This document shows positions 41,957 through 51,848 of a stretch of 64,000 nucleotides of DNA, piece by piece (the stretch's first letter is position 1; each line of letters begins with the position of its first letter). The notes beneath the pieces were generated by a model that worked only from the letters and a program-made list of their open reading frames with translations, made no database searches and was not told the origin of the DNA. The DNA is from Deinococcus taeanensis (GTDB lineage: Bacteria; Deinococcota; Deinococci; Deinococcales; Deinococcaceae). A program made the translations under genes and the position numbers. Location: positions 957,001 to 1,021,000 of the forward strand of contig NZ_CP083455.1 of NCBI RefSeq assembly GCF_020229735.1, written 5' to 3'.

Positions 41957-42691
41957 GTGAGGTCCCGGACCGCCAACCGCAGTGGCATCGTGATCCGGCG
42001 GCGCGTGACGCCCGCCGGGGACATCATCGTGACCATGTTGACCCCACAGGGGAAACTCAAGGCGATCGCGCGCGGTGGCGTGCGCGGCCCGCTGTCCAGC
42101 CGCCTGAACCTTTTTCATCACGTGAACGTGCAGGTGTACCAGGCGCCGCAGAATGACCTGGCCAGCGTCCAGCAGGCGGTGCTGGAAGGGGCGCTGCCCA
42201 CTCTCGCGCAGCCCGGGCGCTACGCGTTCGCGCACCTGCTCGCCGAATTCGCAGACACCCTCTTCCAGGAAGGGGAATTCAGCGAGCAGGCTTTCGAACT
42301 GTTTGCCGGAGCGCTGCGCGGCGTGGCTCACCAGCCTGACCCGGAGTGGGTGGCGGTGGTCATGAGTTACAAGCTGCTCGCTCTAGCGGGCTTTGTACCG
42401 CAGACGGCCCGGTGTGCCCGCTGCGGCGCGCCGGACCCCGCGCATCCCGATCCACTGGGCGGGCAGATGCTGTGCCGCGCGTGCGCGGCCCTGCCGCCCT
42501 ACCCGGCTGAGACGCTTGATTTTCTGCAGAACATGGTGCGGCGCACCGTGCGCCTCAGCATGGACCGGCCCCTGCCTGCCGAGCAGCGTCCGGCCCTGTG
42601 GCGTGCCCTGGAGCGTTTTGTGACCGCGCAGGTAGGCAGCGTGCATTCCTGGCGGCAGCTGCTGCCCGCGGCAGAACTGGCCGGCGCGTAG
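41957..42691 (+). CDS. recO: DNA repair protein RecO
   Basis: The 244-residue mediator loads RecA with RecF and RecR, a pathway central to Deinococcus double-strand-break repair. The N-terminal OB-fold ([20 protein letters not shown]) is followed by the helical domain and a zinc finger with CARCGAPDP and MLCRACA. Length and order match D. radiodurans-type RecO. GTG start, leaderless promoter, single gene. Confidence 0.93.
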   Translation: MRSRTANRSGIVIRRRVTPAGDIIVTMLTPQGKLKAIARGGVRGPLSSRLNLFHHVNVQVYQAPQNDLASVQQAVLEGALPTLAQPGRYAFAHLLAEFADTLFQEGEFSEQAFELFAGALRGVAHQPDPEWVAVVMSYKLLALAGFVPQTARCARCGAPDPAHPDPLGGQMLCRACAALPPYPAETLDFLQNMVRRTVRLSMDRPLPAEQRPALWRALERFVTAQVGSVHSWRQLLPAAELAGA

Positions 42692-42709
42692 CACCGGCCG
42701 GGCCGCAGG

Positions 42710-43417
42710 TTACAGGCCCAGCGCAGCGATGGCGCCGAGCAGCGCCACTGGGGCGGTTTCCGCGCGCAGAATGCGGGGTCCGAGCGTGACGGCGTGCGCC
42801 CCCCGCGCCACGAGGCCCTGCACCTCCGCGTCGGTCAATCCCCCTTCAGGGCCAGTTACGACCGTCACGGGGGTCTCCCAGGTCACCACGTCCATGACGC
42901 GCAGACTGGCGCCCGGCTGCGCCACCAGGACCGCGCCTGCCGGGGTCAGAGACGTCAGCGGCACGGGCGGCAGAACGGGCGGCACCACGGCGCGGCGGGA
43001 CTGCTTGGCGGCCTCCTGTGCCACGCGGTTGAGTCGCGTGAGCTTCTGCTCACCAATCTCCCGGACGTCGGCGCGGGCCGTGACCAGCAGCTGAACCTGT
43101 GCGGCGCCCAGTTCCGTCACGGCGCGCACCACATCCGCCAGTTTGTCCGCCTTCAGCAGCGCCACTGCCACGGTGAGGGCAAAGGGCGTCTCCACGGCAC
43201 CCTCGACCGGCTCACCAAGGGTCAGGACCGCCCGCAGGTCCTCCAGGGCCGTGACCTCCGCGAGCGCCTCGGCGCCGCGACCGTCGAACACCCGCACGAC
43301 GTCACCGGGGGTGAGGCGCAGCACGTGCAGGTGCCGCGCCTCACCCGGACCGAGCGTCATGGTGGGGGAGAGCGTCTCCACCCGCAGCCGGTGCCGCGGC
43401 AGCCGACCGGCGCTCAC
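42710..43417 (-). CDS. rsmE: 16S rRNA (uracil1498-N3)-methyltransferase RsmE
   Basis: The 235-residue SPOUT methyltransferase modifies U1498 of 16S rRNA using SAM. It has the N-terminal PUA-like part ([20 protein letters not shown]) and the trefoil-knot motifs [13 protein letters not shown], then [14 protein letters not shown] and [19 protein letters not shown] 43417 overlaps the prmA stop by 4 bp, which decides the start. prmA-rsmE is a common pairing. Confidence 0.95.
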   Translation of the reverse strand: MSAGRLPRHRLRVETLSPTMTLGPGEARHLHVLRLTPGDVVRVFDGRGAEALAEVTALEDLRAVLTLGEPVEGAVETPFALTVAVALLKADKLADVVRAVTELGAAQVQLLVTARADVREIGEQKLTRLNRVAQEAAKQSRRAVVPPVLPPVPLTSLTPAGAVLVAQPGASLRVMDVVTWETPVTVVTGPEGGLTDAEVQGLVARGAHAVTLGPRILRAETAPVALLGAIAALGL

Positions 43418-44226
43418 GCGCCCGCCCGGGCGGTGACCAGCGCCCACTCGCCGTCCTCCCGCACCGTGACGTCGGTGAACCCCTCGCGCTCCAGCGCGCC
43501 CAGCACCAGCGGCAGCTTGCCGGACAGGATGCCGGTCAGGACCAGCGGCCCACCCGGACGCAGGTGCCCCACGTACGCGCCGGCCAGCAGGTCGTGCAGT
43601 TCGGCGTACAGGTTCGCCACCAGCACGTCAAACACGCCGTCAGCGACCACGTCCCCAGGCAGCTCGTCACCCAGCGTGCCCACCATGAACGCTGCGCGCC
43701 CTGCCGGCACGCCGTTATCGCGCGCGTTCTCCTGCGCAATGGGAATGGTGATCGGGTCGATGTCCACCCCCAGGGCGTACCCGGCGCCCAGCAGGGCCGC
43801 CGCGATCGCCAGAACCCCGCTGCCCGTCCCGACGTCCAGCACGGTCCGGCCATGCAGATTCAGCGCAGACAGGGCCTCCACGGCCATGCGGGTCGTCGCG
43901 TGGTGCCCGGTGCCGAACGCCATGCCCGGTTCGATGACCAGCCCCACCTGCCCGTCCGGGACGCCTGCGCGCAGCCACGGCGGCACGATGGTCACGCGCC
44001 CGGCCTGCACCGGCCGCAGGTTCGCCTTGAATTCTGCCAGCCAGTCCTGATCCGCCTCCTGACGCCACTCCCCGTCGCGCACCGCGTCAGGCAGCGGCGT
44101 CTGCTCGTCGAAGTACGCGCGGATCAGGCCGGCGCGCTCCTCCAGTCCGGTCGCGCCGGCCTCCCACAGCAGGTTGAGGTGGTCCTCGCGCGTCTCGAAC
44201 GTTCCCGGAAGGTGATACACCAGCAT
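43414..44226 (-). CDS. prmA: Ribosomal protein L11 methyltransferase PrmA
   Basis: The 270-residue enzyme trimethylates ribosomal protein L11. The SAM-binding core [19 protein letters not shown] is preceded by [16 protein letters not shown] and followed by [11 protein letters not shown] (the NPPY-like catalytic block of PrmA). ATG 44226 lies 6 nt behind a TACACT box, making a leaderless start; an upstream in-frame start would extend into the proC side. Confidence 0.94.
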   Translation of the reverse strand: MLVYHLPGTFETREDHLNLLWEAGATGLEERAGLIRAYFDEQTPLPDAVRDGEWRQEADQDWLAEFKANLRPVQAGRVTIVPPWLRAGVPDGQVGLVIEPGMAFGTGHHATTRMAVEALSALNLHGRTVLDVGTGSGVLAIAAALLGAGYALGVDIDPITIPIAQENARDNGVPAGRAAFMVGTLGDELPGDVVADGVFDVLVANLYAELHDLLAGAYVGHLRPGGPLVLTGILSGKLPLVLGALEREGFTDVTVREDGEWALVTARAGA

Positions 44227-44232
44227 CCATGA

Positions 44233-44238
44233 AGTGTA
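44233..44238 (-). promoter_or_regulatory. Leaderless -10 box of prmA-rsmE
   Basis: TACACT on the minus strand ends 6 nt before ATG 44226. Confidence 0.6.
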
Positions 44239-44293
44239 CCGGCCCGCGCGGCACGTCTGCACGGGCCGCCCGCCCGGCCCGCCAGGGCGCACC

Positions 44294-44299
44294 TATACT
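44294..44299 (+). promoter_or_regulatory. proC: Leaderless -10 box of proC
   Basis: TATACT ends 7 nt before ATG 44307. It is divergent from the prmA box 55 bp away. Confidence 0.65.
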
Positions 44300-44306
44300 G
44301 ACCCGC

Positions 44307-45098
44307 ATGAAGCTCGCGATCGTTGGTGTCGGGAAACTCGGTCTGGCCCTGCTGGAGGGCGTCACCTCCCGGGGCGTCCTGGCGCCCGCGGAGATCGGCC
44401 TGCTTGACGCCAATGCCGCCCGCGTCCAGGACCTCGGCCAGCGGACCGGCGCCCGCGTGATCACGCCCGCAGACCTCGGGCACGCTGAACGGATCCTGAT
44501 CAGCCTCCAGCCGCGTGTGTTCCCGGAAGCCGCCGAATGGCTCGCCCAGCCGAACGTGGGGTACATCAGCACCATGGCTGGCGTGAATGTCGCTGCGCTG
44601 TCCCGCCGGCTCGGGACCAAACGGGTCGTGCGGGTCATGCCGAATCTCGCCGCGACAATCGGGTTGTCCCAGACGGCCATCACTGGCCCCCGCGACGCCG
44701 GGGACGCCGGCGACCTCGCGTTCGCTCACACGCTGTTCGGCGCGGTCGGGGACGCGTACGAGCTGCCTGAACACCTGTTCAACGCGTTTACCGGCATGAG
44801 CGCCAGCGGCCCCGCCTACGCGGCCGTGGTCGCCGAGGCCCTCGCAGACGGCGGGGTACGCATGGGCCTGCCGCGTCCCCTGGCGAATGAACTGGCCGCG
44901 AAGCTTCTGGTGGCGAGCGGGGAACTTCTGCAGCGCCGCGCGCACCCGGGCATGCTGAAAGACGAAGTGGCGAGTTCGGGCGGCACCACCATCGCCGGCC
45001 TGGCCGCACTGGAATCGGCCGCGGTGCGGGGCGGGCTGATCGAGGCCGTGGTTCAGGCCACCCGGCGCGGCAACGAACTGGGCAAAGATCAGGACTGA
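44307..45098 (+). CDS. proC: Pyrroline-5-carboxylate reductase
   Basis: The 263-residue enzyme makes proline from P5C with NAD(P)H. It starts [19 protein letters not shown] (Rossmann). The C-terminal signature [30 protein letters not shown] carries the substrate-binding SGGTT residues (given here as a whole only by its position, near 222-250). The presence of proC and a proline-degradation operon 5 kb apart implies opposing control, consistent with a repressor on the latter. Confidence 0.95.
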   Translation: MKLAIVGVGKLGLALLEGVTSRGVLAPAEIGLLDANAARVQDLGQRTGARVITPADLGHAERILISLQPRVFPEAAEWLAQPNVGYISTMAGVNVAALSRRLGTKRVVRVMPNLAATIGLSQTAITGPRDAGDAGDLAFAHTLFGAVGDAYELPEHLFNAFTGMSASGPAYAAVVAEALADGGVRMGLPRPLANELAAKLLVASGELLQRRAHPGMLKDEVASSGGTTIAGLAALESAAVRGGLIEAVVQATRRGNELGKDQD

Positions 45099-45111
45099 AC
45101 GATCGGGAAGT

Positions 45112-45138
45112 GGCCCCGGCAGCTACGCTGCCGGGGCC
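45112..45138. terminator. Hairpin between convergent proC and bshC
   Basis: Perfect 12-bp arms GGCCCCGGCAGC / GCTGCCGGGGCC with a TAC loop. No strong T-run; it may act in both directions. Confidence 0.65.
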
Positions 45139-45154
45139 TCCCCGTGTCCTGGCT

Positions 45155-46711
45155 TCAGGGAATCTCGATTTCACCCTGCCAGCCGGGCGGCAGGGCCAGC
45201 AGCTGCCGCAGCGGCGCCTCGCCGTGCTTAAGCAGGAATGTCAGGAGATTCAGTTCGCGTTCCTGCGGAACCCCGTTCGGCAGAAGGTGCGTCCTGAGGC
45301 GGGACAGCTGCCCGCTGCGTTCATCCTCCGCGCGGGCAAGGGCGCGCGCAGCGAGGCGCTGCAGGTGGGCGACGCGCGCGGTCGTTCGCGTCCGGGTGCG
45401 TTGGGCGGCGCCCACCAGGGTGGGATCCAGCGCCCCGATCTCGTCGGTCAGGGCCTTCAGGTCGGCGTCCAGGGCGTCCAGTCGGGCCGTCGTTACAGCG
45501 CCCGCTGCACGCTCACGCGCCAGGGCGCGGCCCAGCACGCCGTCCGGGTCGGCCTGAACCTGCGCGGCGGTAGCGTCCAGGCGCCGCAGCAGCCGCGCCA
45601 CGTTCGGTTCGAGCCAGGTGACGCTCAGGCGCGGCCACAGCAGGGGCTGGCGCAGCCCGTGCAGGGCATACACCTCGCGCAGTTGCGCGCCGTACGCGAT
45701 CTCCCCGGGTCCGACCACGAACGCCACAGTGGGCAGCAGGGCGTCCTGCACGGCCGGGCGCAGCCCGGCCGCAGGGGTCAGCCGGGTGGGGTCCAGTTCC
45801 AGAAGCGCCAGCAGTTCCTCACCCGTATAGGTGCGGGTGGGGGTCGAGAACACCGCGCCCTCCGACCTCAGGAGCCGCCGCTGGCCGTCGTGCTCCTCCA
45901 CGAACAGGTTGGTCGCACCGTCCGGGCGGCGCAGCTGCGGCACGAACCCGTCCGCTTCCAGGCGCGACGCGGCAGCCTCAATGGCCTGAGACGACGCGAG
46001 CGGCCGCTCCAGTTCGCGGATCAGGGTGGGCGCCATCAGGCGCGCCAGAGCCGGGTGCATCGGGTCAAGGACCACCAGGCCGGCGCTGCCCAGCAGCCCA
46101 TGAATCAGCCGGGCGAACACGTCGGCGTAACTGCCGCCCCCCTCCACGGCGCGGCTGAACCGTTCACGGACGGCCTGCACGTGCTCGGCCGGGGCAGCGA
46201 AGGCGTTCAGCAGCGCGTGAACCTGCGCCGTCCACCCGTCCTGCCACTTCACGCGGCCGACCGGCACACCGCCGGGGACATCCAGCGTCAGGCGGTGCAG
46301 GCGTTCATTCAGGTCCAGCAGGGTCGTGGACGCCACCTCGGCCGCGTCGTGATCCTGGCTGGCCACCCAGTACACCGCCACGACCGGTGCGTCCTCGCAG
46401 TCCAGCGACCGGGCGAGCAGGGCTGCGTCGGCGCCCTTGTGAACGGAGTACGCCGGGCCGGTCAGGACGCCGGCCTGCTGACCGGTCACGACCACCCTTG
46501 AACGCGGGTGCGCCAGTTTCTCCAGCGCCGCCTGCACATGCCGGTCCAGGGTGCCCAGTTCGCGGTGGTAGTCCCGCAGCGCGCCGGCCAGGGCGGCGCG
46601 GTCCACGTCCGTGCGCTCCTCGGCCAGAGCGGTGTCCAGCGCGCCGACCGGCAGCCGGACGTAGTCCAGCAGGCCCCCATTCCTGTATTCCGCTCCTGCG
46701 TTCCGCGCCAT
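45155..46711 (-). CDS. bshC: Bacillithiol biosynthesis cysteine ligase BshC
   Basis: The 518-residue protein is the putative ligase that adds cysteine to glucosaminyl-malate to give bacillithiol, the main low-molecular-weight thiol of Deinococcus and Bacillus. Diagnostic blocks are VVVTGQQAGVLTGPAYSVHK near 93-112, YWVASQDHDAAEV and FVVGPGEIAYGAQL, and a long coiled-coil follows them. Its start has GGGATAAGG upstream. A 16-bp dyad sits about 55 bp before the start. bshA and bshB are not in the window. Confidence 0.92.
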   Translation of the reverse strand: MARNAGAEYRNGGLLDYVRLPVGALDTALAEERTDVDRAALAGALRDYHRELGTLDRHVQAALEKLAHPRSRVVVTGQQAGVLTGPAYSVHKGADAALLARSLDCEDAPVVAVYWVASQDHDAAEVASTTLLDLNERLHRLTLDVPGGVPVGRVKWQDGWTAQVHALLNAFAAPAEHVQAVRERFSRAVEGGGSYADVFARLIHGLLGSAGLVVLDPMHPALARLMAPTLIRELERPLASSQAIEAAASRLEADGFVPQLRRPDGATNLFVEEHDGQRRLLRSEGAVFSTPTRTYTGEELLALLELDPTRLTPAAGLRPAVQDALLPTVAFVVGPGEIAYGAQLREVYALHGLRQPLLWPRLSVTWLEPNVARLLRRLDATAAQVQADPDGVLGRALARERAAGAVTTARLDALDADLKALTDEIGALDPTLVGAAQRTRTRTTARVAHLQRLAARALARAEDERSGQLSRLRTHLLPNGVPQERELNLLTFLLKHGEAPLRQLLALPPGWQGEIEIP

Positions 46712-46763
46712 CCTTATCCCTTCCCGCCTGGCTCCGGACGCTGAAGCGCCGCGCTCTGGCAGT

Positions 46764-46779
46764 CCTGACGAACGTCAGG
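46764..46779. promoter_or_regulatory. Dyad CCTGACG-AA-CGTCAGG upstream of bshC
   Basis: Perfect 7-bp arms with a 2-bp centre. It could be an operator or a leader hairpin. Confidence 0.45.
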
Positions 46780-46866
46780 GTCCGCACCCGTTCTATCCGA
46801 GTTCGTCCCGGACACTGCAACAGAAGTCACACTACACCATGAAACAAAGCAGCAGCCGGGACATGC

Positions 46867-47541
46867 TCAGCGCAGCGGCTCCCGGGTGGCGCGCACCAGC
46901 CCGTCATGGTCGGTCAGGATGATCCGCCGGTACCCCAGATCCAGCAGCCCCCGCGAACGGAAATCGCCCAGCAGCTTCGTGATGGTCTCCCGCGTGCTTC
47001 CCACCACGTGCGCCAGATCCTGATGCGACACCCGGTCCCGCAGGGCCAGCGTCCCCCCCTCCGGCCAGGGACCCTCGCGCTCCGCGAGGTGCAGCAGCGC
47101 CAGCGCCAGACGCTGCGAAACCTCAAGAAACACCAGACCCGACAGGCGCTCCTGCACGCCTCTTGTCTGCCGCGTCACCTGCTCGGTCAACGCGACCGCC
47201 ACGGCCGGCTGCGCGTGGGTCAGGCGCGACAGGGCGTCCTGCCCCAGCATCAGCCCCTCGGTGTCGTCCATGGCCTCGGCGTACATCCCGCACCGCGCGC
47301 CTGGCGTCAGGGCACTCACCCCCAGCAGCGCCCCCGGCCCGTGCACGTCCAGCGTGACCTCACGCGCGCCCACCCCCAGCCGGTACAGCCGCACCGAGCC
47401 GCGCAGCAGCACAAACAACGTCTCTGACAGGTCCTCCGGGTGGAACAACAGCTCCGAGCGGCTCCAGCGGCCCACCCGGCCCGCTGCCACCACCTGCGCC
47501 TGAACGTCTGCAGGCAGGGCACCGAAAGCACCGGGCAACAT
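46867..47541 (-). CDS. Crp/Fnr-family transcriptional regulator
   Basis: The 224-residue protein has an N-terminal cyclic-nucleotide-binding-like beta barrel (ETLFVLLRGSVRLYRLG). Its C-terminal Crp helix-turn-helix contains VSHQDLAHVVGSTRETITKLLGDF near residues 167-190. No Fnr-type cysteine cluster is present, so it is not an oxygen sensor of the FNR kind. Its cAMP-contact pattern is not canonical either. ATG 47541 is chosen since upstream residues are low complexity. It is divergent from the WecG-like gene, a possible target. Confidence 0.85.
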   Translation of the reverse strand: MLPGAFGALPADVQAQVVAAGRVGRWSRSELLFHPEDLSETLFVLLRGSVRLYRLGVGAREVTLDVHGPGALLGVSALTPGARCGMYAEAMDDTEGLMLGQDALSRLTHAQPAVAVALTEQVTRQTRGVQERLSGLVFLEVSQRLALALLHLAEREGPWPEGGTLALRDRVSHQDLAHVVGSTRETITKLLGDFRSRGLLDLGYRRIILTDHDGLVRATREPLR

Positions 47542-47601
47542 GTGAGCAGTATGCCGCACCCGCGCCCGCTTCGCGCAACCCCCCGCCCTACCGGCGTGCA
47601 T

Positions 47602-47607
47602 TACAAT
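47602..47607 (+). promoter_or_regulatory. -10 box of the WecG/TagA-like gene
   Basis: TACAAT ends 10 nt before ATG 47618. Confidence 0.5.
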
Positions 47608-47617
47608 TCACGCCAGC

Positions 47618-48364
47618 ATGACCACACCCGCTCCACGCCAGCGCCTCAGCCTGTTCGACCTGCCGCTGGACGTCGTCACCCTCGGCGAGACGCTGGACCG
47701 CCTGGGCCACTGGATCTACCAGGAGCCCCGCGCGCCGCACACCGTCGTGACCCTCAACCCGGAGTTTATCGTGCAGTCCCGCACCCAGCCGGACTTCGTG
47801 AACGCCATGCAGGCGGCCGATCTCGTCACCGCCGACGGCGTCGGTATCGTCTGGGCGGCGCGGCAGCTGACTGGAACTGACGTTCCGCGCGCCCCCGGGT
47901 TCGACATCGTGGAGGGCCTCATGAAACGCCACGGCGCGAACCTGCGCGTGTTCTTCCTGGGCGCCAAACCCGGCGTGGCGGAAATCGCGGCGCAGAACGC
48001 CGCCCGGGACTACGGCATTCAGGTGGCCGGCGTGCATCACGGCTACTTTGACCTGCCTGAGGATCAGCGCGTCGCGGAACTCGTGCGTGACAGCGGCGCC
48101 GACCTGCTCCTGACCGCCATGGGCGCCGGCCGGCAGGAAACGTTCAACCAGTACTGGCGGCAGGTGATGAACACGCCCGCCATGATCGGCTGCGGCGGCG
48201 TCATTGATGTCCTTGCCGGCAACGCCGACCTCGCCCCGGCCTGGACGCGGCGCCTGGGCGTCGAATGGATCTGGCGGGTGGGCCTGGACCGTAAACGCTG
48301 GAACCGCGCGCCTCGCCTCGCGCGCTTCGTGCAGATGGTCCGCGCCGAGAAGAAACGCCGCTGA
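47618..48364 (+). CDS. WecG/TagA/CpsF-family glycosyltransferase
   Basis: The 248-residue GT26 enzyme transfers an N-acetylmannosamine-type sugar to a lipid-linked acceptor during cell-surface polymer synthesis. It has TVVTLNPEFIVQS, the catalytic block ADLVTADGVGIVWAA, and RVFFLGAKPGVAEIAAQN, then LLTAMGAGRQETF. A basic C-terminal tail (RAEKKRR) would contact the membrane. It stands alone, so the polymer it serves is unknown. Confidence 0.9.
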   Translation: MTTPAPRQRLSLFDLPLDVVTLGETLDRLGHWIYQEPRAPHTVVTLNPEFIVQSRTQPDFVNAMQAADLVTADGVGIVWAARQLTGTDVPRAPGFDIVEGLMKRHGANLRVFFLGAKPGVAEIAAQNAARDYGIQVAGVHHGYFDLPEDQRVAELVRDSGADLLLTAMGAGRQETFNQYWRQVMNTPAMIGCGGVIDVLAGNADLAPAWTRRLGVEWIWRVGLDRKRWNRAPRLARFVQMVRAEKKRR

Positions 48365-48427
48365 ACCCATGAAACAGGGGAGAGGCCGACGCAGCCTGTC
48401 CCCTGAGCAGGGGCGTGCGCCCCGGGG

Positions 48428-50536
48428 CTAGGGCGTGCGTGCGCCCTGCTGCGCCTTCGCAGCGCTGGCTTTCGCCCGCGCCTCGCGGACCCTGTACACC
48501 TGGTGCATCTGCTCCAGCTCCCCGGTGCAGGGCGTCTGACCGGGCGGCGCATGATGCCGCTCGTCCAGCGTGACGCACCAGCGCGCCGCGAACATCTTCG
48601 CCGCGGCGGTCAGCGCCGGCCCCGACCCTTCCCCGCCGTTCTGGAAGAACGTCACCACCATGAAGTTCGGGGGTTTCCCCGTTCCGATCGGCCCGTACCC
48701 TTCGTACCACGCGTTCGTGTACGCGTACCCCTGACGGAAACTCACGCCGTTCTCCGCGGTGCCGGTCTTCCCACCCGTGCGGACCGGAAAGAAATTCGGC
48801 CCCAGGACATGCTGCGCCGTTCCCCACGGCGTCGTGCCCGCCGTAGTGATCGCCATGCCCTCCTTGATCAGCTCGAAATTCTTCTTCTGCCCCCGCACCC
48901 GCTCCGGCGCGGCGCGCGGCGCCGGCTGCCCCCCCACCGCCTTCAGGAGCGTCAGGTTCCGGCGCGTGCCGTCATTCACCAGAGTGGACAGCACCGAAAT
49001 CACCTGCGCCGGCGTGACCAGCAGCGAATCCTGCCCGATCGAGAACGACAGCGCCTGCCCCGGGTAGTAGGGAATCGGCTCCTCCCCGTTCTTCACGCGC
49101 TGCTCGTTCAGGGCGCCGTACCTCTTCTCGAAATTCTCCGGACTTGGAATGTACCCGGTCTTCTCACCGGCCAGTTCCAGACCAGTCTCCCGCCCGAACC
49201 CCAGTTCCACCACACGCCGCCCCAGGTAGTTCCCGAACTGGATCGGGTCCGCGGCAATGGTCGCCTGGTAGTACCACGTGTTGCAGGAGTAGGCGATGGC
49301 CAGCCGGCCATCCACCGTGCCCAGACTCCCCGAGCGGTGCCAGTTGTACCGCGGCCCGCCGTACCTCACGTACGGCAGGCAGTTAAACGACCGGTTCCCC
49401 CACTTCTCCACGAACGCCATCGTGGACGCCGGCTTGAACACACTGCCCGAATCGTAATTCTGAACCACGCGGTTACTGGTCACCGCGTCCAGCTTCGCCA
49501 GCGGCCGGTTCGGGTCAATCGCCCAGTTTTTCGCTTTCGGGTCCGGGCTGGGCACCTGGGAAAACCAGTTTGGGTCGTACGCCGGGCTGCTCGCCATCGC
49601 CAGAACCTCATTCGTCCGCGGGTCAATGGCAATCACCGCGCCGCGCGTGTAGGGCTCCGGCGGCTTGCCGTACTTCGCCCGTCCGCGGTTCACGTCTGCC
49701 AGCCCCTCGCGCAGCGCCTGCTCCGCAGCCCGCTGCAGCGTCGCGTCGATCGTCAGGACCACGTCCTTGCCTTTCAGGCCAGCGTCAATCACCCGCTCCG
49801 TCTGCGGTTTTCCGGCTGCCGTCACCTCCCGGCGCCGCAGGCCGTTCTTGCCTTCCAGCGTCTTCTGCAGGCTGTACTCCAGCCCCGAGCGGCCCACCAG
49901 GTCACCCTGCGTGTACCCGTCCTCTTGCAACTGCGCCTCGCTGGCCTCCTGCACGTACCCGAGCAGGTGCGCCGCCATCTTCCCCTGCGGATAGACGCGC
50001 TCCAGCCGCTCGCGCAGCTCCAGGCTGGGAATCAGCACCGTGTACTCGTACAGCGCCGCCAGCTTCTCCGGCGAGATGTTCCGCGCCAGAACCGTCTGCG
50101 CTTCACGCTCGTAATCCGGTTCGCGCGGCTGACCGTTCACCAGCACGTCCCCCTTGATGCCCGCCAGGTACACAATCTTGTCCCACGCCGGAATGGGTGT
50201 CTCGCGGTCCGCCTTGCGCCGCCCCGTGTATACCAGGTCCACCGCCAGGCGGTTCGTGGCGAGCAGCACGCCGTCACGCGTGCGGATCTCTCCTCGCAGC
50301 GCGCGCAGCACCTCGTCACGCTGGTAGTTGCTGGCCGACCGCACCGCAAACTGATCATGCTGAACGACCTGCAACTGGTATAGCCGACCCCCGAGGCCCA
50401 GCAGCGCCACGCTGAACCCCAGCGCCAGCCACTGCACGCGGCTGGCCCCCTGCGCCGCGCGGCGCACCTCTCCGCGCCCACCCGCACGGCGCCGCATCCG
50501 CTCCCGGCGGTCCAGCGCACTTCCAGCCCGGCTCAT
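48428..50536 (-). CDS. mrdA: Penicillin-binding protein 2 (elongasome transpeptidase)
   Basis: The 702-residue class B PBP crosslinks peptidoglycan during rod-type growth. A basic N-terminus precedes one membrane anchor (LALGFSVALLGLGGRLYQL, about 38-56). The pedestal and transpeptidase domain follow, with S365-x-x-K368 (SVFK), S417-C-N419 and K590-T-G592. A charged Ala/Lys tail ends it. Its ATG overlaps the mreD stop by 4 bp. Deinococcus cells are often cocci, yet the whole mreCD-mrdA set is intact here. Confidence 0.95.
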   Translation of the reverse strand: MSRAGSALDRRERMRRRAGGRGEVRRAAQGASRVQWLALGFSVALLGLGGRLYQLQVVQHDQFAVRSASNYQRDEVLRALRGEIRTRDGVLLATNRLAVDLVYTGRRKADRETPIPAWDKIVYLAGIKGDVLVNGQPREPDYEREAQTVLARNISPEKLAALYEYTVLIPSLELRERLERVYPQGKMAAHLLGYVQEASEAQLQEDGYTQGDLVGRSGLEYSLQKTLEGKNGLRRREVTAAGKPQTERVIDAGLKGKDVVLTIDATLQRAAEQALREGLADVNRGRAKYGKPPEPYTRGAVIAIDPRTNEVLAMASSPAYDPNWFSQVPSPDPKAKNWAIDPNRPLAKLDAVTSNRVVQNYDSGSVFKPASTMAFVEKWGNRSFNCLPYVRYGGPRYNWHRSGSLGTVDGRLAIAYSCNTWYYQATIAADPIQFGNYLGRRVVELGFGRETGLELAGEKTGYIPSPENFEKRYGALNEQRVKNGEEPIPYYPGQALSFSIGQDSLLVTPAQVISVLSTLVNDGTRRNLTLLKAVGGQPAPRAAPERVRGQKKNFELIKEGMAITTAGTTPWGTAQHVLGPNFFPVRTGGKTGTAENGVSFRQGYAYTNAWYEGYGPIGTGKPPNFMVVTFFQNGGEGSGPALTAAAKMFAARWCVTLDERHHAPPGQTPCTGELEQMHQVYRVREARAKASAAKAQQGARTP

Positions 50537-51069
50537 GACAGTTGATCCTCCACAGTCGACCGCGGCCCGAAGGCCCAAGTGATCAGACGATCCCACACCA
50601 GCGACACCACAAAAGTTCCCACGAACAGCAACGGCACGACCGTCCGCAGGATGTCCACCGTCACCAGGTCCGTCCGCAACCAGTACGTCAGGATCAGGAA
50701 CGTGAGCCACTCTCCCAGCAGCCCGAACAGCACGCTCAGCAGCGCCTGCAGCGTGCCCGAATCCGACAGGTACCGCCGTACCAGCAGCGCCATCAACGCC
50801 CCGCCGGCCACGCCCGCCGCGTGCAGGCCCAGCACCCCGCCCCCCAGGACGTCCTGCAACAGCCCCAGCCCGTACGCTCCCACAAGCGCTGGCACCGGCG
50901 CGGACCGGGACGCAAGGGCCACCCCCGTCAGCAGGAACAGATCCGGCGCGGGCACCCCCAGCGCGTCCGCCAGGCGAGACAGCAGCCCCTGCGCCGCCAC
51001 CAGCAGCACCAGGTAGAGGGCCAGCCGAACCCAGCGCCCCGAATTACGTTGGGTCAACGGCCGGATCAC
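50533..51069 (-). CDS. mreD: Rod shape-determining protein MreD
   Basis: The 178-residue integral membrane protein has about five or six hydrophobic helices (ALYLVLLVAAQGLLSRLADAL at the start; LLSVLFGLLGEWLTFLILTY later). Sequence conservation in MreD is low; the call rests on topology, length and the position between mreC and mrdA with 4-bp overlaps on both sides. Confidence 0.88.
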   Translation of the reverse strand: MIRPLTQRNSGRWVRLALYLVLLVAAQGLLSRLADALGVPAPDLFLLTGVALASRSAPVPALVGAYGLGLLQDVLGGGVLGLHAAGVAGGALMALLVRRYLSDSGTLQALLSVLFGLLGEWLTFLILTYWLRTDLVTVDILRTVVPLLFVGTFVVSLVWDRLITWAFGPRSTVEDQLS

Positions 51070-51848
51070 AGGCCCTCCAGAATGGTGACGTCCTCGACCA
51101 CACCCACGTCCACGGCGGGCTTCACAATCACGGTCCGGCTGATGTCATTCGGCCCCATCGGCAGCACCTGCTCCACCTTCCCCACGGGAATGCCCACCGG
51201 ATAGACACCCCCCTGACTGTTCGTCACCAGCACGTCCCCCACACGGATCGGCACGCTCCGCGAGAATTCTGCCTTCAAACGGTCCGGCGGCAGGCCGCGG
51301 GCCACGCCGCGCCCCCCCCGTCCCCCCTGGAGGGTCACCCCCACCGCGCTCTCCGGGTCCACCAGGGCCAGCACCGTCGCCTGCCCTGCCGACACGTCCG
51401 TCACCTGCCCCACCAGACCTGCCGGAACGGTCACCGGCATGCGCACACGCACCCCGTCACGCGAACCACGGTTCAACTCCAGCCGCGCCTGCAACGCGCT
51501 GGGATCCACCCCAATCACCTGCGCGATCGCCAGCGCGTTCGGGGCCTGCGTCGTGGTGATGACCAGCACCTGTTTCAGCCGCGCCACCTCCCGTGACAGC
51601 AGCTCGTTGCGCTGCGTGAGCTGGTCATTGTGCTTGCGCAGCGCCCGCACCTCCCGCGACTGGTCCCGGTCCTGCAGCAACACCGTGTACGCCCGGCGCA
51701 CATTGTCCGCCGCCGCCACCGACACGCGCGTGACCGGCGCGGTCCCTGCCCGCAGCGCGGAAGGCGCCACGACCTGAAAGCGCGTCAGGACCATGCTCAC
51801 AAACAGCAGGCCCGCAAACACCAGCAGCACACGACGCCACCCCTTCAC
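51066..51848 (-). CDS. mreC: Rod shape-determining protein MreC
   Basis: The 260-residue bitopic protein has an N-terminal membrane helix (VLLVFAGLLFVSMVL), a coiled coil (about 65-105), and the MreC beta-domain with VIGVDPSALQARLELNRGSRDGV, then DVLVTNSQGGVYPVGIPVGKVEQV (described here by its two halves). It scaffolds the elongasome in the periplasm. GTG 51848 overlaps the maf stop by 4 bp and fixes the start. Confidence 0.92.
   Translation of the reverse strand: MKGWRRVLLVFAGLLFVSMVLTRFQVVAPSALRAGTAPVTRVSVAAADNVRRAYTVLLQDRDQSREVRALRKHNDQLTQRNELLSREVARLKQVLVITTTQAPNALAIAQVIGVDPSALQARLELNRGSRDGVRVRMPVTVPAGLVGQVTDVSAGQATVLALVDPESAVGVTLQGGRGGRGVARGLPPDRLKAEFSRSVPIRVGDVLVTNSQGGVYPVGIPVGKVEQVLPMGPNDISRTVIVKPAVDVGVVEDVTILEGL

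Noticed and set aside
48375..48405. CAGGGGA...TCCCCTG as a terminator between the WecG-like gene and mrdA
   Set aside because: The stem is only 7 bp with a 17-nt loop and no T-run, too weak to call.
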